A stretch of 64,000 nt of DNA from Rhipicephalus microplus (lineage: Eukaryota; Arthropoda; Arachnida; Ixodida; Ixodidae). The stretch covers positions 238,562,088 through 238,626,087 of the forward strand of contig NC_134700.1 in the NCBI RefSeq assembly GCF_043290135.1, written 5' to 3'. The position numbers and the translations under genes were made by a program. Shown in pieces: positions 60,791 through 64,000 of this stretch (its first letter is position 1; every line of letters begins with the position of its first letter). The notes beneath the pieces were generated by a model. It made no database searches. It was not told the origin of the DNA and saw only the letters and a list, made by a program, of their open reading frames with translations.

Positions 60791-61060
60791 GTTCTCAGAG
60801 AAGTCGAGTCGCTGTCACAAAAGTAGCGCTCAAAAGGGGCGCGCCGCCAAATTCTCGCGACGAAGCGCCAGAGGGACGCCGCGAGGTCAACGATAAAAAA
60901 AGAAAACAAACATTCAAAGACTCCCCGGGCGCGCGCCCCTCTCCCCTCGGAAGCGTGGGTTCGCTGACGAACCTCCTCGCATCGGCGGCCGAGCAAACAC
61001 TGGAATTTTCTAGATGGAAAGGGGCGTGGTGGTGCCGGGTTGCGTCATCCGTCACTGATC
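60791..61060. other. GC-rich junction between Gypsy element and LINE
   Basis: About 270 GC-rich bases lie between the first gag Met and the LINE. On the minus strand they read as an untranslated leader. They do not match the 131-bp LTR at 55951. The exact boundary with the plus-strand LINE could not be fixed. Confidence 0.4.
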
Positions 61061-61394
61061 AACAGGCAATGCAGGAAACACAAGAAGAACCTCATAGATG
61101 ACGGTGAGGTCGAAGGCCCTGATAGTAAACGTGGGCCGGCTATCTCCCTTGAAAGGTCAGTACGTTCCAAAAGCGACACCCGAGTGAAAGCACTCGAGGC
61201 TCGCGTGAGCAGTCTCGAGGAAACTATCACCACGACTATCACGCATATGGTTCAACAGAGCTTGGAGAGCATTTAGCTCAGATTGTACAGATTAGAAGCT
61301 GCCAACAGCGCGCTGGTGACGTCGCATAGCGAAGCGGCGCCACACATGTAGTACCACATAACCATAACACGACACTCTTCGAAAAACATACAAT

Positions 61395-61795
61395 ATGGCA
61401 GTGGAACTGCAGAAGTTACAAAAACAAACGAGCGCACCTACAACAATACCCGAAAACGATCCCCGAACGCCCAGACGTCATCATACTGCAGTAAACAAAC
61501 GGCCCCGCCAAACTTTCAGGGTACTAGTCTATAACAGGCAAGGAGGAGAATCCAAACGTCCCCACACTGGTCAAGCGAGAGCTCACAGTTATCGAACACA
61601 ACACCCAAGTCAAGGATATTGAAAACGTCCTCGTAGAGCTAATTACACCGCGTAAGACGCCCGACAACATCTTCGTACTCAACGTCTATAGCAGTCCGAG
61701 ATGCCGCAAACACCACTTTCACGTCCTCTTCAAACGAGCACTCGATATCGCCCAGGGGCAACAACTCTTTATTGGAGGCGACTTCAACGCGGTGC
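61395..61795 (+). pseudogene. LINE endonuclease N-terminal part, frameshifted
   Basis: A frame covers FRVLVYNRQGG up to about 61545. The phase then changes and continues PTLVKRELTVIEHNTQVKD, then ITPRKTPDNIFVLNVYSSP and FIGGDFNA at about 61793. GGDFNA is the Asp/Asn metal-binding motif of AP-type LINE endonucleases. A second shift follows immediately. Confidence 0.75.
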
Positions 61796-61796
61796 A

Positions 61797-64000
61797 TATA
61801 CGGCGTGGGGTTACAAACACGATCAGCCGAAAGGCAGGCATTTGTGGGAAACGGCGCAGCTCGCCGGACTCGAGCTGGTCACTGACCCAGTGGCACCAAC
61901 TAGGCAGGGCAACAGCGTCAGCACTGACACCACGCCGGACCTTACCTTTACGTGCAATAAACGAAAGGTGTCTTGGAGAAACACCATGCAAGACTTGGGC
62001 AGTGACCATTACGTTATATTCATAGAAGCAGAAGGCGGCCCACAGGAACACAATGCCGGTCGCCAAATGAAGATCACCAATTGGGAACTACTACGAAAAA
62101 ATCGAGACAAGCAACAGATTGAAGACAGGAAAGACATTGAGCAATGGACCGACCAACTTCGGCGGAACATCGAGAGGGCGACGCAAATGATGCCGCCAAC
62201 AGCTGGGCTTGATAGAATAGACACCCGGTTACTGCACATGTGGCAAGCCAAGACCCAACTGCATCGCCGTTGGAAACGACAACGACATAATAGGAGACTG
62301 CGAAAACGAATAGCACAGCTCAATAAAGAAATAGAAAAGCACGCACTTAACCTGCAACAACAGCAATGGGAAGAGAAATGCGTGCAGATGGATGGTCAGC
62401 TCACTACGAGTCACACATGGCAGATACTGCGGTACCTCCTAGATCCCGTGAACACCAAGACCTCACAGAGGCAAGGCATATGCAAAATCATACACGCTTA
62501 CGGGGGAACGGAGCAAGATTTCCTACAGGAAGCGGAACTTCATTACATATCCCAAACTCCCCCGCAAGTACATCCGGACTACAGGGGAGAAGGCAACGCC
62601 ATCCTAGACGCAGAATTATCAATTTCGGAAATCGAGGCGGCCCTCATCAAACTCAATACCAAGTCAGCCCCAGGCCTAGATCGAATATCGCAGAGGGCAC
62701 TGTGCAATCTCGATTACAGATCGCTAGAGAAACTCACATATTCTATTAACGAGTGTTGCGTGCGTGGAAAGTTACCCCAGCCATGGAAAGAAGCACAGAT
62801 CCTACTTATACCGAAATCCGGCAAGAAATTACAGCTGCAGAACCTGCGCCCCATCTTCCTAACATCATGTGTAGGTAAACTGATGGAGCATGCGTTCCTG
62901 AATAGACTAACAGATTACCTCGAGGACAACAACCTGTTACCACACACACTGATTGGGTTCAGAAGACATCTCTCCACACAGGACGCTCTTCTGCAACTAA
63001 AACATCAAATCATAGAAAATCCTGGGTGCTCAAAGAGAGCCATCCTTGGCCTGGACCTGAAGAAGGCCTTCGATAACGTTCGTCACGACGCCATATTGCG
63101 ACAAATAGACAGATTGAACCTCGGAATGCGAGTGTACAACTACGTCCGAGACTTCCTCACAGGAAGAACCGCACGCATGCGAGTGGGACAACTAGAATCA
63201 AATCAAATCAACATTAGAATCTCGGGTACACCACAGGGCTCGGTGATCTCGCCAATGCTCTTCAACCTCGTCCTGCTGGGGTTACCCGAGCGATTACATC
63301 AAATTGATGGACTGCACTACACGCTATACGCGGATGATATTACGATCTGGACGACAACTGGCGGTGACGGAGAGATCGAGGATCGCTTACAGGTGGCCAT
63401 AGAATGCGTGGAACATTACCTCGTAGGCACGGGACTCACCTGCTCAGCCGAAAAATCAGAATTACTGCTATATAGACCGGTGAGAAAGGGACGCCCGCCC
63501 AAAGACTACGTACCTTCAGAAAAACAAGAAATCAAACTGACATCCTCAAACGGCTCACCGATCCCAATGGTAAAGAAGATCCGGGTACTGGGGATAATGA
63601 TTGAGCAGAACGGCGGCAATGGTGAAGCACTGCGCAAGATAATGGCAAATGCCACGAGCACGATGCAACTCATCCGACGCATCACAAACAAACATGAGGG
63701 CATGCGCGAAGGCAGCGTCATACGACTCATACAAGCCTTTGTTATTTCACAACTAATGTACACGGCCCCGTTTCACAAATGGACAGTTGCGGAAAAAGAC
63801 AAGCTTAACGCCCTGATACGCAAGACGTACAAGTTCGCGTTGGGACTGGCGCCCGGAGTCAGCACCAGCAAACTCCTGGAGCTAGCGTTGCATAACACCC
63901 TCGAGGAACTCGTGGAGGCGCAACAAGTTTCCCAGCTCGAGCGCCTATCCAAGACCCGCCCAGGCCGACACCTACTCGAAAAACTCGGCATCACATACCA
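61797..64000 (+). CDS. LINE ORF2: end of endonuclease and reverse transcriptase, partial
   Basis: From just after GGDFNA the frame is TAWGYKHDQPKGRHLW, then TTPDLTFTCN and LGSDH of the endonuclease. About 640 further codons follow without a stop to the window end. RT motifs are SAPGLDRISQRAL, LRPIFLTSC, ILGLDLKKAFDNV (first catalytic Asp), SGTPQGSVISPMLFN and LYADDITIW (catalytic Asp pair), then VLGIMIEQNG. The RPIFL motif replaces the more usual RPISL. There is no start codon for this segment, as it is the continuation of a frameshifted ORF. RNase H is expected beyond the edge. Confidence 0.88.

Larger units (their letters stand above)
61040..64000 (+). mobile_element. I/R1-like LINE, runs off the right edge
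   Basis: The parts in order are a possible ORF1 remnant with a heptad-like segment (61040-61276: VKALEARVSSLEETITTTI), an AP-type endonuclease and a reverse transcriptase whose frame stays open to base 64000. The element shares its post-RT phrases with the truncated copies at 4020 and 36186, so it may be the long form of that family. This is inferred, as the overlap ends at the window edge. Its endonuclease contains frameshifts, so this copy is probably inactive unless they are sequencing errors. Confidence 0.85.

Noticed and set aside
60791..61060. 5' LTR of the Gypsy element
   Set aside because: The sequence does not resemble the 131-bp LTR at 55951-56081 and has no matching TG...CA ends.

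Overview
The window looks like nuclear DNA of a hard (ixodid) tick. This is inferred from the repeat content: full-length and 5'-truncated copies of a tRNA-derived SINE that I recognise as Ruka-like, LINE fragments with the recurrent tick-type 3' tail, a Penelope-like GIY-YIG fragment, very long AT and GATA/TATC microsatellites, and an intron-split animal DEG/ENaC channel gene. No bacterial operons or ribosome-binding sites are present. Nearly all protein-like sequence outside that gene is transposon debris.

Layout. 1-6660: mostly unrecognised sequence with a tRNA-like SINE, a GATA microsatellite, a 70-bp-armed inverted repeat bracketed by AT/TG repeats, and a LINE 3' end carrying RNase H. 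6716-22020: the outstanding structure, a two-armed inverted array of a 456-bp unit. It has 20 copies on the minus strand and then 14 on the plus strand. Each unit holds one 72-nt tRNA-like sequence with A box, B box and a T6 terminator. Both arms end in AT microsatellites. 22070-32220: unrecognised sequence with one full Ruka-like SINE (14-bp target duplications), a minus-strand LINE end and several microsatellites. 32220-37713: a dense repeat island. It contains a fold-back fragment of the array unit, an RTE-like LINE, a 230-bp-armed palindrome with a hammerhead-like motif, and a diverged complete array unit split by a LINE insertion with an 11-bp target duplication.

40499-about 54964: a DEG/ENaC (amiloride-sensitive sodium channel family) gene on the plus strand. 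Ten exons can be joined in frame by GT/AG boundaries into about 457 residues. They include the first membrane segment, the extracellular Cys-rich domain and the approach to the second membrane segment. The exon for the second membrane segment was not found. Introns carry a Penelope-like fragment, a LINE tail and a Ruka-like SINE. 55951-60790: a decayed Ty3/Gypsy LTR element on the minus strand, with a 359-bp internal tandem duplication and a nested SINE. 61000-64000: an I/R1-like LINE on the plus strand whose reverse transcriptase frame is open to the window edge.

The only host gene I can support is the channel. The regions work as a record of nested insertion: the tRNA-like unit existed as a dispersed repeat before the LINE inserted into it at 36186, and the near-identical 34-copy array is a later, recent amplification (or, for its inverted junction, possibly an assembly artefact).
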